NCBI RefSeq assembly: GCF_003473485.1
Contig: NC_053043.1
Location: 444,001-508,000 of the forward strand
Reading direction: 5' to 3'
Length of the DNA: 64,000 bases
Source of the DNA: Medicago truncatula
Lineage: Eukaryota; Streptophyta; Magnoliopsida; Fabales; Fabaceae
Positions 1 to 11,582 of this stretch are shown piece after piece. Position 1 is the stretch's first letter, and every line of letters begins with the position of its first letter. Below the pieces are notes generated by a model, which did no database searches, was not told the origin of the DNA, and was given only the letters and a program-made list of their open reading frames with translations. The position numbers were made by a program, and so were the translations under genes.

Positions 1-41
1 AGTTATGATAATTGTTGTTGACACACTGTATAAGACTGAGG

Positions 42-80
42 CACACGAGTAATTTACGTTTTTGCCCCCTTGGCAGTTAA
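42..80 (+). repeat. Left terminal inverted repeat of the MULE
   Basis: It pairs with 4524-4559 over about 37 bases with a few mismatches and one length difference. The best-matched core is the TACGTTTTTGCCCC block. Just inside it lies a motif built on AACTGCCGAGGAAAACCTCG, repeated near 112-135 and again near 418-440, so the subterminal region is itself internally repetitive, as is common in MULEs. Confidence 0.75.
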
Positions 81-596
81 CTGCCGATGAATTTGAAATC
101 GGCTGCAGTAAACTACCGAGGAAAACCTCGATAGTTGACTGCCGAGAAATATGTTTCATCAGATGAAACAGCCACCTGCTCCCCCTACACACTATTTTCA
201 TCATCAACTTCAATACTACTTCCATCCAATCCCCAAATCCAATAATTTTTTTCATCAAATCTTGATCTAAAATCATTCAAGCATCAAACATAGGAGGTAT
301 CAACACACTTTTGACGTAAAAAAAAGGGATTGAGCATTTTAATCCGTTCATTTTTTGGTTTTGTTATGGGTATTTACGTCACTTACGTAGAACTCTGTCA
401 TGGGAAACCTCAGCAGTTAACTGCCGAGGAAAACCTCGATAGTAAGGTGCTGAGGAATACTTGGTGAAAAATTTTCACAAACAAAAAAATGGCAACTTTT
501 CAATTTTTTTTCTTTTCTTTTCTGTTGTTTTTTTATTTTGTTTTAATTCATTGTGGCATTGATGTTTATGCATTAGTTAGTTGTTAATTCATATTT

Positions 597-2500
597 ATGT
601 GTTGTTTAATTATAGTAATGGTAGAGAACGCGAAAGATGTTCCGGGAGAGGCAAAACCAAATTTTGTCGAATTTTCCGGAGATGTCAAACCTCCTAAGGT
701 TGAAGCGAAACCAAACATTAATGGAGCTTCAAAATATGTTGACTTCGGTGTCCTCCCACTTCAAGCCCACGAAGTTGACACGGCTAGGTTTTTTTCAGAC
801 GACGTTAAGTCGAAAGATAGAGAAGAATTGCTTGAGTGGGTACGTCGTCAAGCAAATAAGGCGGGATTTACAATTGCTACACAAAGATCAAGCTTGATCA
901 ATTCAATGTTCCGCCTAGTGTGTGAAAGGAGTGGAGCTCACAAAGTGCCAAAAAAAAACTGAAGCATGCGAGAACGGGCTCAAGAAAATGTGGGTGCTTG
1001 TTCATGATTAGTGGTTATCAAAGTAAGCAAACAAAGGAATGGGGATTGAACATTCTTAATGGAGTTCACAACCATGCGATGGAGCCGGCTTTAGAAGGAC
1101 ACATTCTTGCCGGTAGATTAAAGGAGGACGACAAGAAGATTGTACGTGACTTGACCAAGAGCAAGATGCTTCCAAGAAATATTTTGATACATTTGAAGAA
1201 CAAAAGACCACATTGCATGACAAATGTGAAGCAATTGTACAATGAACGTCAACAAATATGGAAGGCAAATAGAGGTGACAAGAAGCCGTTGCAATATCTA
1301 ATCTCGAAGTTGGAGGAGCACAGCTATACTTATTACTCAAGAACACAGAGTGAAAGTACTACAATCAAAGATATCTTTTGGGCTCATCTAACATCTGTTA
1401 AGTTGGTTAACAATTTTCCAACGGTTTTGATTATGGACTCCACCTACAAAACCAACATGTACAGGATGCCAATGGTTTGAGGTAGTTGGGGTCACTTCGA
1501 CCGATTTGACATATTCCGTTGGGTTTGGATTTGTGACACATGAGAAAGAGGAAAACTTTGTTTGGGTTTTAAAAATGTTGCGTAAACTTCTTACGTTAAA
1601 GATGAATATGCCTAAGGTGATTGTGACTGACAGGGATATGTCTTTTATGAAAGTGGTTGCAAATATTTTCCCCGAAAGTTATGCAATGAATTGTTACTTT
1701 CATGTGCAAGCAAATGTTAAACAAAGGTGCGTATTAGGTTGTAAATATCCTTTAGGAAAAAATGATGGGAAAGAGGTGAAACCTCGCGATGTTGTGAAGA
1801 AGATAATGAGGGCATGGAAAGCTATGGTTGAATCGCCCACTCAAGAGTTATATGCAATAATGCAAATGCATTAGTGGAGTTCCAAGATTCATGTAGTGAT
1901 TTCCCACTTTTCAAAAATTATGTCATGACCACCTTGAATGAAGTGAAGGAGAAAATAGTGAGGGCATGGACAAACCATGTGTTGCATCTTGGTTGCAGGA
2001 CCACCAACATGGTCGAATCAACTCATGCTTTATTGAAGAAATATTTGGACAATAGTGTGGGTGATTTGGGTACTTGTTGGGAGAAAATACATGACATGTT
2101 GTTGCTTTAGTTCACTATGATACAAACAACCTTTGGTCAGAGCGTTAGCGTGTTAGAACATAGATTCAAAGATGTCACTTTGTACTCCGGCTTAGGTGGT
2201 CATGTGTATAGGTATGCTTTGAACAACATTGCTTTGGAAGAGACACGTTGTAGGGAAACATTATGCATGGACAATGACATTTGTGGTTGTGTTCAAATGA
2301 CATCTTATGAGCTACCATGTGCATGCAAAATTGCTACTAAGCTCCTTGAAGAGAAGCCAATTTTATTGGATGAGATACACCACCATTGACATAGGTTACA
2401 TATGGGTGAAGAAAGTAACGAAGTTGGTTTTTGTGTCGAGGTTGAGTTGAAGGCTATTGTAGAACGTATAGAGAAACTCCCTTTTCCAAATGAAACTTGA
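597..2500 (+). pseudogene. MULE transposase (FAR1/MURA type), frameshifted
   Basis: This encoded the cut-and-paste transposase of the surrounding element. Reading across frames shows an N-terminal FAR1-like DNA-binding remnant (597-1080, ending NGVHNH), then a MULE DDE core. The first acidic residue lies in MDSTYKT (about 1433-1453), the second in VIVTDRD (about 1618-1638), and the likely Glu in NMVESTHALLKK (about 2005-2040). A SWIM-like cysteine cluster (CGCVQ...LPCAC, about 2280-2330) follows. Breaks are a shift in the A-run near 950-960, one extra base near 1474, a small insertion near 1860-1870 that creates a stop, and a stop near 2107. The order of domains is that of plant FAR1/MULE transposases. 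It is dead as a protein-coding gene unless an intact source copy exists elsewhere. Confidence 0.8.
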
Positions 2501-2522
2501 AGTCAAAGAGGGTTTGCGGTAG

Positions 2523-3541
2523 TTGACATTTCCTGAAACCACCATGATGTCTCCACCACCAAGAAAAGTACCAACCAAGGGAGTCAAGAAAAAAGTGGAC
2601 ATTGCGAGGTCTAAAGGAAAAATTACATCGACTATTCGGATCCCTTCTTCGTGGGAGGTTGCTGATTCCCAAAATCCGGATAGTCAACCGTCACCATCAC
2701 CAACAACATCATCATATAAAAGGAAAAAAGGTGCTCGTCTTGGTAAAACATCACTTAACCCACTTCCACCACCTACTCGGCATCCAAAGCCTAAGGTTGT
2801 CCCGGTTATGAGGCCTATTGATTACATGTCACGCTTCATGCTTCCATTTATTGAAAAAGTGGTGGATGTTATTGGCGACGGATATTGTGGATTCCGGGCT
2901 ATAGCCGAGTGCATGTGCTTGACCGAAAAAAATCATATCATGATTCGTACACATCTTATTCAAGAGTTGAAAGATCATAGAGATGATTATGTTGAAGTAT
3001 TTGCGGGTGAGGATCGTTATAACTACATTTTAAATGGCTTACATCCTACCGCAAATACAAAAGGTTGTGCACATCTTGTTGATAAGTGGTTGACTTTTCC
3101 GAACATGGGACACATTGTTGCTAATTATTACAAAAGGTGTGTGGTCGTGTTGACAAATCTTGAAGTTAGAAACTCAATTTTTTTTCCACTAAGAGGGCAC
3201 CACCCCCGGGTAAGAAAAAGGCTCTCATCTTGTGCCTTGGGGCAATTCCGAAGATGAGGAAAAATGGTTTTCCACCACCTCCATCATCTACGGAGTGGCA
3301 CAATCACAAGAAAGAAGAGGCGGTGACTTGGAAAGATGAGTATTTGGATCAACATGAGTTGTTCTGGAAGTTCATGGCTATTGAAAGTGGAAACAAACCG
3401 CCGAAACCACAAAAGGAGTCAAACAAAGCGGCGCCTATTTTGTTGGACACTCCCGAAAAACCAAAACAACAATTTGAAGTTATTGCGGAAGATGAGGAAG
3501 ATTCTAATTCACTTGATCTTCCCCAATCACTTGGTCTTTAA
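2523..3541 (+). pseudogene. OTU-like cysteine protease domain carried by the MULE
   Basis: Two overlapping frames (2523-3257 and 3230-3541) make up a protein with a Ser/Pro-rich N-terminus and an OTU domain. The motif VIGDGYCGFRAI at about 2867-2902 is the D-G-x-C block of OTU deubiquitinases and contains the predicted nucleophile Cys. The domain continues through a HLVDKWL segment and a FFPLRGHHP stretch. The frame changes near 3230-3257, where the region expected to hold the catalytic His is replaced by an Arg-rich run, so the His is not visible. The tail (PPPPSSTEW, DQHELFWKFMAIE) is in the second frame. It lies in the same orientation 3' of the transposase and inside the TIRs, so it belongs to the element. 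The substrate (ubiquitin or other) cannot be told. Confidence 0.72.
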
Positions 3542-3668
3542 TGAGTGATTTTTTGTCGGTATTATTCTTTTTTTTTTTGTAGAAATTACACCGACGTATA
3601 TTTTGGGGTCGAAATTGTAACGCCAATTTTTTGTGGCCAATATATAATTAACATTATGTAATTTATAT

Positions 3669-3670
<2 letters not shown>

Positions 3671-3701
<31 letters not shown>
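3671..3701. repeat. (AT)n microsatellite
   Basis: A perfect run of alternating A and T inside the MULE, in the AT-rich interval between the OTU remnant and the downstream reading frame. Confidence 0.9.
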
Positions 3702-3705
<4 letters not shown>

Positions 3706-3848
3706 AATATGACTTTTATGTGGTGAAACTAGTGCAATACTTATTTATTCGTTATTAATGTTTACACATTTGATTTATTCGTTATTACATTTCTTTTAAT
3801 TTTGTTCTAATCTATGATTCTTTTCTTAAAGTTTTTGTCAAGTGAAAC

Positions 3849-4318
3849 ATGTATGAGGTTGCAAAAATTGAAGGCCGTGCTAGGTACTCCGCTTTTAAAA
3901 AGACAATTAAGGTTATGATAACGCCGACAGACTATCTTGATGATTTGAAGGCAATACTTAACACTTATTTTGAGCATACTTAACACTTATTTTAAAAAGA
4001 CAAATAAGTGCAATACTTAACACTTATTTTGAGCATCTTGGTGAAAATCAATATACACGTCACTTGTTTGGTCAAATGCCCTGCATAGACCTAGGAGAAG
4101 ATAGAGATGAATACGCATGGAAAACGGCAAGCTATATGCCCTGGCTTATTAAAGACGATAGCGACGTCGGATTTATGTTTCGGAATATGGTGGAAAGTAA
4201 TATATTATATATGTATGTTCGTTCCATATGCAATTGTGATGAATGTAAGGAGGGATTTAATATAATCATGTGTAATGAGTTGTTTAATTATGAACACTTA
4301 ATTATGGATACTTTGTAA
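3849..4318 (+). pseudogene. Unrecognised reading frame inside the MULE
   Basis: A frame opening with ATG at 3849 runs to a stop near 3980. After a small local duplication (ACACTTATTTTGAGCAT occurs at about 3960-3977 and 4018-4035), a second open stretch (4064-4318) reads MFGQMPCIDLGEDRDEY onward, with W-rich and acidic patches and a CNCDEC cysteine cluster near its end. Joined, they look like one 140-150-residue protein broken by the duplication. I do not recognise the family. Its place inside the TIRs, in transposase orientation, suggests an accessory gene or captured fragment. Confidence 0.4.
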
Positions 4319-4523
4319 CGCTTTGATGAATTTCAAACGTTTGTGTAATTTGAACCAAATGTCGGTTTGATTTAATTATGGACAATTGTAAAAGATATTG
4401 TATTTCTTGTTTATGACCGAGTTTCAATGTTGTATGATTTATATTGCCTTTGGAAATGCGCTGGTTTAATTACAGGTAAAAACTGACCGAAAAATGGCTT
4501 GGAAATGCTTTAGAATTATGCAA

Positions 4524-4559
4524 CTACCAAAGGGGCAAAAACGTATTTTACTTGGTGTG
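4524..4559 (-). repeat. Right terminal inverted repeat of the MULE
   Basis: This is the reverse complement of the left end (42-80). It contains GGGGCAAAAACGTA and ends in GTGTG. Confidence 0.75.
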
Positions 4560-4949
4560 ACTGACAGCGATGAATTTGTTTTGTATTTTGTATTGAAAGA
4601 AAAAGGAGGAAGAAGAGAAGGGTATGTTGATTATCGATTAAGCAAATGTTGATGTCGGAGTAATTGATGATTAACAATAACAAGAATGGAGTGTAGTATC
4701 ACTCATCTTCTATCCACATCGTTGTTTTGTTAGTGATCTCACTCACACTGTAAAATTATTACCTTTTTTCTTTTTCCCTTTTTCTGTGTATATGAAATTG
4801 CAATTGCAACAAAACATTGATTCATTCCCGATCCAGAGAAAGAGAACAAACCAATTCTGACAGCTGTTGTATCCAGAACCAAGGGAAAAGGAGGATAATT
4901 GATTAGGTTTGTTCTCGATCCATCTCGCTAGGGTTTTTGATTCCGCGAG

Positions 4950-7900
4950 ATGGCGAGTTCTTCATCTTCTAGTTGGCGAGAGGGAATGTCCTCTGATAAT
5001 ATCAAAGGTTTAGTTCTCGCTCTTTCATCCAGTTTCTTCATCGGCGCTAGCTTCATTGTTAAAAAAAAGGGTTTGAAAAAAGCCGGTGCCAGTGGAATCA
5101 GAGCAGGTACTCCTTCGATCTCCTCACTAAATTGTCTTTACTTCTCACTCCACACTTCATTTTATTGCGTTGCAATTCGATTATTAGCTTTTTCTTAAGA
5201 TCTGGATTTTTGGGGTTTTTCCCTTTTCTTTAATGGGTAACTTTTACTGTTTTTGAAACTGTATTTTTCAATGCCAAGCCTTTTCATTTTAAGTGCTTGC
5301 ATAACATTTTACAACCTAGATGAGTAAGTGTATTTTATCCATTTTCAGTGCAACAAACTAATTGGGTTTAATCTATCTCTTTGATGCTCTTATCTATTAT
5401 TTTGTTGTGCTCTTTGATATGGAGTAATGAGTGCTTGGGATTATTTAATTTTCATGGAGAGCATATGAGATGTAGGGTAGTGTCAAATCACCAGAGTCAT
5501 GTAGAGAGAAGATTCATGGATTTTCTACTAAGGAGCGTAGATCCTATGGAGGGTAGTATCAAATCACTAGAGGCAGAGGAAGACCTAGAAAGATTATAGG
5601 ATAAACAATCAACAATGATCTATAGATTAATAAGTTGGACAGGGATACGATACATGATACAACATTATGGCGTAATTTGATCCATGTAGCTGACTCCACT
5701 TAGAGGGATAAGACTTGGATCAGTGGATGTTGTTGTTTAATTGTCATGAAGAAAATGGAGTATGCTGTGGCCTGATCCTGATAATGTTAAAATATGTTGA
5801 AAAGACTGTCTACAAGTTAAATTGTTTTCATGTTGTTTGTATGGACATTTTTCTCTCTCATGCAGTTAAATATACTCCCTCCGTTTCAAAATGAGTGTCG
5901 TTTTAGCCAATTGCACACAAATTAAGGAATGGAATAAAGTAGTCAAATGTCATAGCAATTTTACCAAATTATCCTAATCAACCATTGGTTTGTTTTTCAT
6001 TAAAGAAAAAATAATACTTTGGAAGTGGTGTAACATAGTATTAATTGAAGGGTACAATTGAAAAGAAAAAGTTATTATTGCATTGAAAACAGAAAGTGAC
6101 ATTCATTTTGAAACAATTTTTTTTTGGCTAAAACGACACTTATTTTGAAACGGAGGGAGTATTAAAATACAATGGATGCATACAGATAAATACTACGAAG
6201 CACGCATACCGACACTGGGACACACCTAATAATTCGAGGAGTATCCGTGTTTCATAGGTTAAACATGTTAAAATGAAATGGATGCTTATCAACTCTATTG
6301 GCTCGGCTTGATTTGTATATGGAGTGGGTAGGGGGAAGTTTTGTTATTTTATGATTTTATCTGCACAATAGTTGTTTTTTTCCTCATATTTGTGTTTCTT
6401 GTTATATACCCAATCAGGTCATGCACAATTCAATTGTAACTGACTTTCAAAGAATTATCTTTTACAGGAAGTGGAGGCTATTCGTACTTGTATGAACCAC
6501 TTTGGTGGGTGGGCATGATAACAAGTGAGTCATTCATGGTTCTATTTATTGTGATTGATTATTAAATTGCATGCTGGTCTATATTTTCTTTAACATGTGT
6601 TTGTGCAACATCTTATTGTTTGGTATTGGTGAACTGTATCTTTGATTTTTCTGTGCATCCCCACAAATCCTGCTTCTTTTTCAGCTTCTAGTGATTTTAG
6701 TATTACAGAAAGTGATGCGGTTCCTATCTAAACTTGTATAATGTTAGTTAGTTCCATGCAGAACCTTAACAAATCTTAATAGGGGTGTTCTTCTGTATGT
6801 TTTTCTCTCATCGCTGTACGATTTATCATCTCTTAGCAAAAAGTCATAAGTGTCGGTTAAGTTATATAAATTTTTGTTACTTGTTGTCCAGATTTATTGC
6901 AGAAGGAATTTTTTTTGCTAAAGCTTGCATCTTTTCAGCTTTTCCTTCTAATCTTCTTACTTCGTTTTGCTTTCATTCATTTTCTATGGGAATATTTCTA
7001 CATTCCAATCTACGGATGCTAACAAAATATCTACGTACAACTTATTGATCTGAGTTGCACACAGTTATTGATACCAGCAAATGGATTAAAGTTTCAATTC
7101 TAACATTTGCTTTTTCAACAGTGATTGTCGGTGAGATTGCCAATTTTGCAGCATATGCATTTGCTCCAGCTATATTGGTCACTCCGCTTGGTGCTCTTAG
7201 CATTATTATCAGGTATGGCAATTTTAACCTTCGTATTTATGCTTGACTCTTTGTAAATTCTGATTTGTGATGATGTGCTGCAGTGCTGCTCTTGCCCATA
7301 TTATCTTACGGGAGAGACTACATATATTTGGAGTTCTTGGTTGCGCTTTGTGTGTCGTTGGGTCTACAACAATTGTTCTACATGCTCCTCAAGAACGGGA
7401 AATTGAATCAGTGCCAGAAGTATGGGATCTTGCTATGGATCCAGGTAGCCATGTTTCAACCTTGAAATGTTAGTCTACTCAAAATATCACATTGTAATCG
7501 AACTACTAACCAAAAGACACAATCTTTTTTTTGCAGCTTTTCTATTTTATGCCGCATTGGTTATAACAGCTACCTTTATTCTAGTCTTCCACTTCATTCC
7601 TCTATATGGCCAGACACACATAATGGTTTATATCGGTGTTTGTTCCCTTGTAGGCTCCCTATCGGTATGTCTCATCATCTAGTTATTGATGAACAGTCCT
7701 TGTTTCCCCCTAGTTCTCTGTTTATTTTTTTCCCTTCTTTCTGTATTTATATTGTCAGGTTCTCTTTTAATAGGTTATGAGTGTTAAAGCTCTTGGAATT
7801 GCCATAAAGTTAACTCTGTCTGGGATGAATCAGCTAATTTACCCTCAAACTTGGGTTTTCGCTCTAGTTGTAACTGTTTGTGTTCTTACCCAAATGAATT

Positions 7901-10562
7901 ATTTAAATAAGGTATGCTAGCTTTTCTTGTTTCTTGATGTTTACATTTATTGGTAATTCATGAAGTACCTTAATGGAAAACAATACATAAAAATGATTTC
8001 TCGGTGAAAAAATAAAGCAAGAAAAAATTAATCTGTAGAGGAGAAGTAATGAATACAATATCTATTTTGCATTGTGGTGAAGTTATTTTGCAGTCTGCTG
8101 TGACAGTTATGCTATAATAAAGATAATGTTTTTCTTTAAAAACTTCATGTTTTACATCATTATTTATGGAAGAGGATTAGTACATTGAAGTTGATGCCTT
8201 ATATTCGAATGGCTTGCAGGTGGATAGTGAGTAGGAAGGTCTGATGATGCAAGTGTAATGAATGGTTTAATAATTTAAATGCATAAATGCAAGTTTAGGT
8301 ATCTGAATGGTCTATGTAAAAATCTCATTATCTCTATAGTTTCAAACTTATGTTTAGGATTAGAATGTGACTTCAATATACAGTACCTAATCCTAAATGT
8401 TTTGTGGTCCTTCTACGAATTAAACTGTGTAGTAACTTTTACACATTGGTACATCTTTTTTGGGTGGCTGGCTAATGCATGTGATACTTTTTTCTTCTTC
8501 TTAATCAGGCACTCGATACTTTCAATACAGCAGTGGTATCTCCCATTTATTATGTTATGTTCACAACATTAACCATCGTGGCTAGTGTTATCATGTTTAA
8601 GGTAAATTTTGTCACGAGACTGGTTTATTTTTATTTTAATGACTCCGTAGCTTTTTTTACATTATCCAGATTGGTTGCTTAATTTAAAATCTGTGTTTTC
8701 TGAAGCCTATTGTCGAACTGGTTTATTTAAAGCATAAAACATCTTTCTATGTGTTATGTATTATTCCATGTTTATGTTCTACTTGCTTTTAATGTAATGA
8801 CAAAATAGAAAGCTAGATATGACGTATTATGGCACATAAGTTCAATTTTAAGATCTTGTCAACAAAAAAAAAAAAGGTTCAATTTTAAGATGATATCTAG
8901 CGTCATTTTGTGCTATTCTTGTCACAAGATTCTTAATTATATACAGGTTGTTGGCTAGAACTACAATAGCAAACAACCAAATCCTATTCACAAGATTCGT
9001 CGTGAATCGAGTCCAGTGATAGATCATGCAAATCTCAATTTCTCTGAATGGTTTGACTTATAGGCTTTCTTGATCTTCCCTCTACATGTAACTATTGTGC
9101 TATCCTCTACGACTCTACTCCGAATTGGTGGTTTTATGGGGGTCTTCTTTGCACATGTTCAAGCTAACCGAATCAAAACCCTACCATTTTTACTACGACA
9201 GGAGTTGCCTCAACTTTCTTTGTAATGATTTCATTATTCACTACTAACTAATCCTATACTGGTTTGCGTAACATATCTCCTTCCTCGTTCCATTTCTCGT
9301 CTTCCGCTCTATCTCTACCATTATTCTGCTTTCCCTCTCACAACCTTTCTGCTGCTGCTCTGTCCCTATCACGACCTCTCTACTTGAAGTGCTGCTGTTG
9401 AGCCTACATGATTTAGTGAAATTCATTTGAATTTCAACCAGTAGAATAGTGTGTTTTGGGAAGAATTTTTTCTTTCTTTCTTTTTTTGACGGGGAAGAGG
9501 TGTTAAAGTGTGCATCACTAACACTTCTCATATATATTTTTTTGTATGATTGGAGTACTTATTTTTGGTATGATACCTAAAAGTATGTCAACCTGATTTT
9601 ATTTATGTTTTAGTCAAGAATCAAGCTTATCAAAATAAGTGGGTCCCACATATATGTGATAAACCGGTTCCAAAAGAAGAGAGAGCGAGAGAGATCTTTG
9701 AGAATAAATTACTGTCTGCTGAGGCATTTACATCTTCAATGTATGAAAATCGAAAATTATGTGTGTTCGCATACCTTCAACAGGGTGTAAAACGGCTTTC
9801 TTTTTGCTCATTTCTTAAACAAGCATGGAGACTTGCAAATCCTTTGGTACACATTAAGAATTGGTTTGATCCTTCATTTTGATTTTTTTAAGAGGTCCTT
9901 CATTTTGTTTTTTATCGTGTTCCAGGTGCAGATTCATTGGTTTAGATATTATATACATGTCAAATATCTGTCTGTCCATTGTTTGCTAATTTGAAGATTC
10001 ATCTTTGACTGAATATTAAACTTGTTATCAGGACTGGGATAGGCAAAGTCCTACACAAGTTATCACAGAAATATGTGGGTTTGTGACGATACTTTCAGGA
10101 ACTTTTCTTCTGCACAAGACTAAGGATATGGCAGATGGTATGCTCTAGTGATCTCTTGTAATTTCACGTTACTTCAGATTTCCCTCTATTGGGCTCACAA
10201 TGCACTTCCTAGTGTGGTCCTGCCATCTTGAAACATGATTATTAATAGGGTTTTGCTAACAAGTGCCCGACATTTAGGGCACTTCTTAATTAAGGAAACT
10301 AAAAGTAGTAGTTTTGCAATGAAAAATTCCAACTTTTTGACTTTTAGGAAGTTGAATTCAACACTTTTCACCATTTTTTTTTCTATTTATGTTCTCTTAA
10401 CCAATGCCCCAAAGGCACTCTTTAGTATTTCCCTTATTAATATTATCTTCTTTTACATGTTTACTAGGTTCATCTATTAGACTTAATAAGCATTCAGAAG
10501 AGGATGGCTTTGATGATGTTGAAGGGATTCCCCTCAGAAGGCAAGAATCCATGAGATCATGA
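4950..10562 (+). CDS. NIPA-type magnesium transporter (DUF803 family)
   Basis: Nine exons were placed by frame and GT-AG sites: 4950-5106, 6468-6524, 7122-7212, 7284-7444, 7537-7664, 7774-7911, 8509-8601, 10032-10137 and 10468-10562. They sum to 1026 nt, or 341 residues, the usual size for plant NIPA proteins. The protein opens with a Ser-rich N-terminus and the family block [55 protein letters not shown] and [16 protein letters not shown] follow, spread over about nine hydrophobic helices. The tail is hydrophilic and acidic ([21 protein letters not shown]). Family members are multi-pass membrane proteins, linked to Mg2+ transport in animals; plant substrates are less certain. Intron 1 holds a LINE remnant and a Stowaway MITE, and intron 8 a possible MITE. 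No disabling mutation was seen. Confidence 0.9.
5515..5745 (+). mobile_element. RTE-type LINE 3' end remnant in NIPA intron 1
   Basis: The sequence around 5515-5700 decodes, with frameshifts, to the C-terminal tail seen in the longer LINE at 16372-17640: an RRxxDxMEGS-like start, a [14 protein letters not shown]-like end and a stop. It ends in a GTTGTTGTT tail. The element is in the sense orientation of the host gene and heavily decayed. Confidence 0.5.
5875..6159. mobile_element. Stowaway-like MITE, 285 bp, TA target duplication
   Basis: The ends are inverted copies beginning CTCCCTCCGTTTCAAAATGA (left) and the matching complement ending CGGAGGGAG (right), continuing through a GTCGTTTTAGCC block. 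TA flanks both sides (5873-5874 and 6160-6161). It is non-coding and lies in NIPA intron 1. CTCCCTCCG termini with TA duplication are diagnostic of the Tc1/mariner-derived Stowaway group. Confidence 0.88.
10246..10436. mobile_element. Possible MITE in NIPA intron 8
   Basis: The left side carries AAGTGCCCGACATTTAGGGC and the right side an approximate inverted counterpart (CCCCAAAGGCACTCTTTAG). The interior is AT-rich and non-coding. The inverted match is imperfect and no duplication was fixed. Confidence 0.35.
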
Positions 10563-11142
10563 GATCGCCGTGATATATTATTTGCATCACACCTCGAATA
10601 TCTCAAAAGCTTCAGGCGCTGGGGAGGGACTTTGCCTAGTCTTTGTGTATTTTACTGATTATTTCCCACCCCATAATATTTTTTCCTGATACAGTTTGGA
10701 GTGGAAGGATGAGAGTTTCCTATCATTGTTCTTTTGGCCTCCTTATGATTGTACTTTCTGATCTAGTCTTGTACACCTCTCTACACTCCACACTGAAGAC
10801 AAACACCGATGTAATTTTCTGCACGCTGATTATATATAGTGTATCCCAGTGAAATGAATGTATTCATCATCAAATTTTGAACTGGACAGAGCAGCAATGT
10901 TTTTATCAGTACCTTCCAATGTAACTAACCCTATTTCTATTTACACTTGTCAGAGAAAACTATGGAAGTAAGTCATTTTATGTAGATTTTAAAATCAAAT
11001 GAATGAACTGTTTATTACATGAAAGTGCCTAGAAGGATTGTTTTAAATGTAAGTACTATAAATATGATTCTCAACCTCACAAGTCACTCTGGAATAGCTC
11101 TATTAGCTACCCCCGTCCTCCTTTTGGGAAATAATTAACAAA
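10563..11142. other. NIPA 3' untranslated region and intergenic DNA
   Basis: No reading frame with coding character follows the NIPA stop. A 3' UTR probably extends to about 10850-10900, where AATGAATGTATTCATCATC-type AT-rich sequence could serve polyadenylation. Nothing else was recognised. Confidence 0.5.
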
Positions 11143-11328
11143 GGGTCCGTTTGGATTAGCTTATTTTATAGCTTATATAAAACAACTTATGCAAATAAAT
11201 AAGTTTTTATATATTATTTATAAGTTTTTTATGAAGATACAATTTTCGTTAGTGAGAGCTTATAAATTAAAATAAAAGCTTACTTATTTACATAAATTAT
11301 TTTTCATAAGCTCAAGCCAAACGGGGCC
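11143..11328. mobile_element. MITE, hAT-like ends
   Basis: The left end GGGTCCGTTTGGATTAGCTT is matched by the inverted right end AAGCTCAAGCCAAACGGGGCC. The interior is rich in ATAAGCTTAT-like words. GGGTCCGTTTGG / CCAAACGGGGCC ends are common in short non-autonomous plant transposons. No clear 8-bp duplication was found. Confidence 0.6.
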
Positions 11329-11582
11329 AAAATTCATAAGCACATTGCTTATGTTCTAATCACCGGGTCCGTGGATTAACATTCATCACAGCCATGCCTT
11401 GGTGATGGGCTGATTTTATACTTTAAACACATATAAAATAAGATGTTAGATAACAACTAAACTTAGATGATAAAATCCGAACTGCATGCTTATCATCATA
11501 TCATATTGGGTTAGTTTCGGATTGATGGAAAAATTAAAGATTTTTTTTCAAACCAAAATCGACAATTTTAATTGGATTGGGT

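Larger units (their letters stand above)
42..4559 (+). mobile_element. Degraded Mutator-like element (MULE) with OTU domain
   Basis: The ends are imperfect inverted repeats. The left end starts CACACGAGTAATTTACG and runs on through TTTTTGCCCC. The reverse complement of the right end starts CACACCAAGTAAAATACG and continues with the same TTTTTGCCCC block, followed by a shared GGYAGTT. Inside lie, in order, a FAR1-type DNA-binding remnant, a MURA/MULE transposase with SWIM zinc finger, an OTU-like cysteine protease domain, and a further unrecognised reading frame. All reading frames are interrupted, so the copy is not autonomous now. GACTGA lies beside both ends (34-39 and 4559-4564), but no clean 9-bp duplication typical of Mutator could be fixed. 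TIR pairing plus a MURA transposase make the superfamily call firm; exact borders are good to a few bases. Confidence 0.82.

Noticed and set aside
9244-9531. A minus-strand frame of 95 codons in NIPA intron 7
   Set aside because: It has no recognisable domain, sits in an intron of a well-supported gene, and ends in a Lys-rich run from T-rich DNA.
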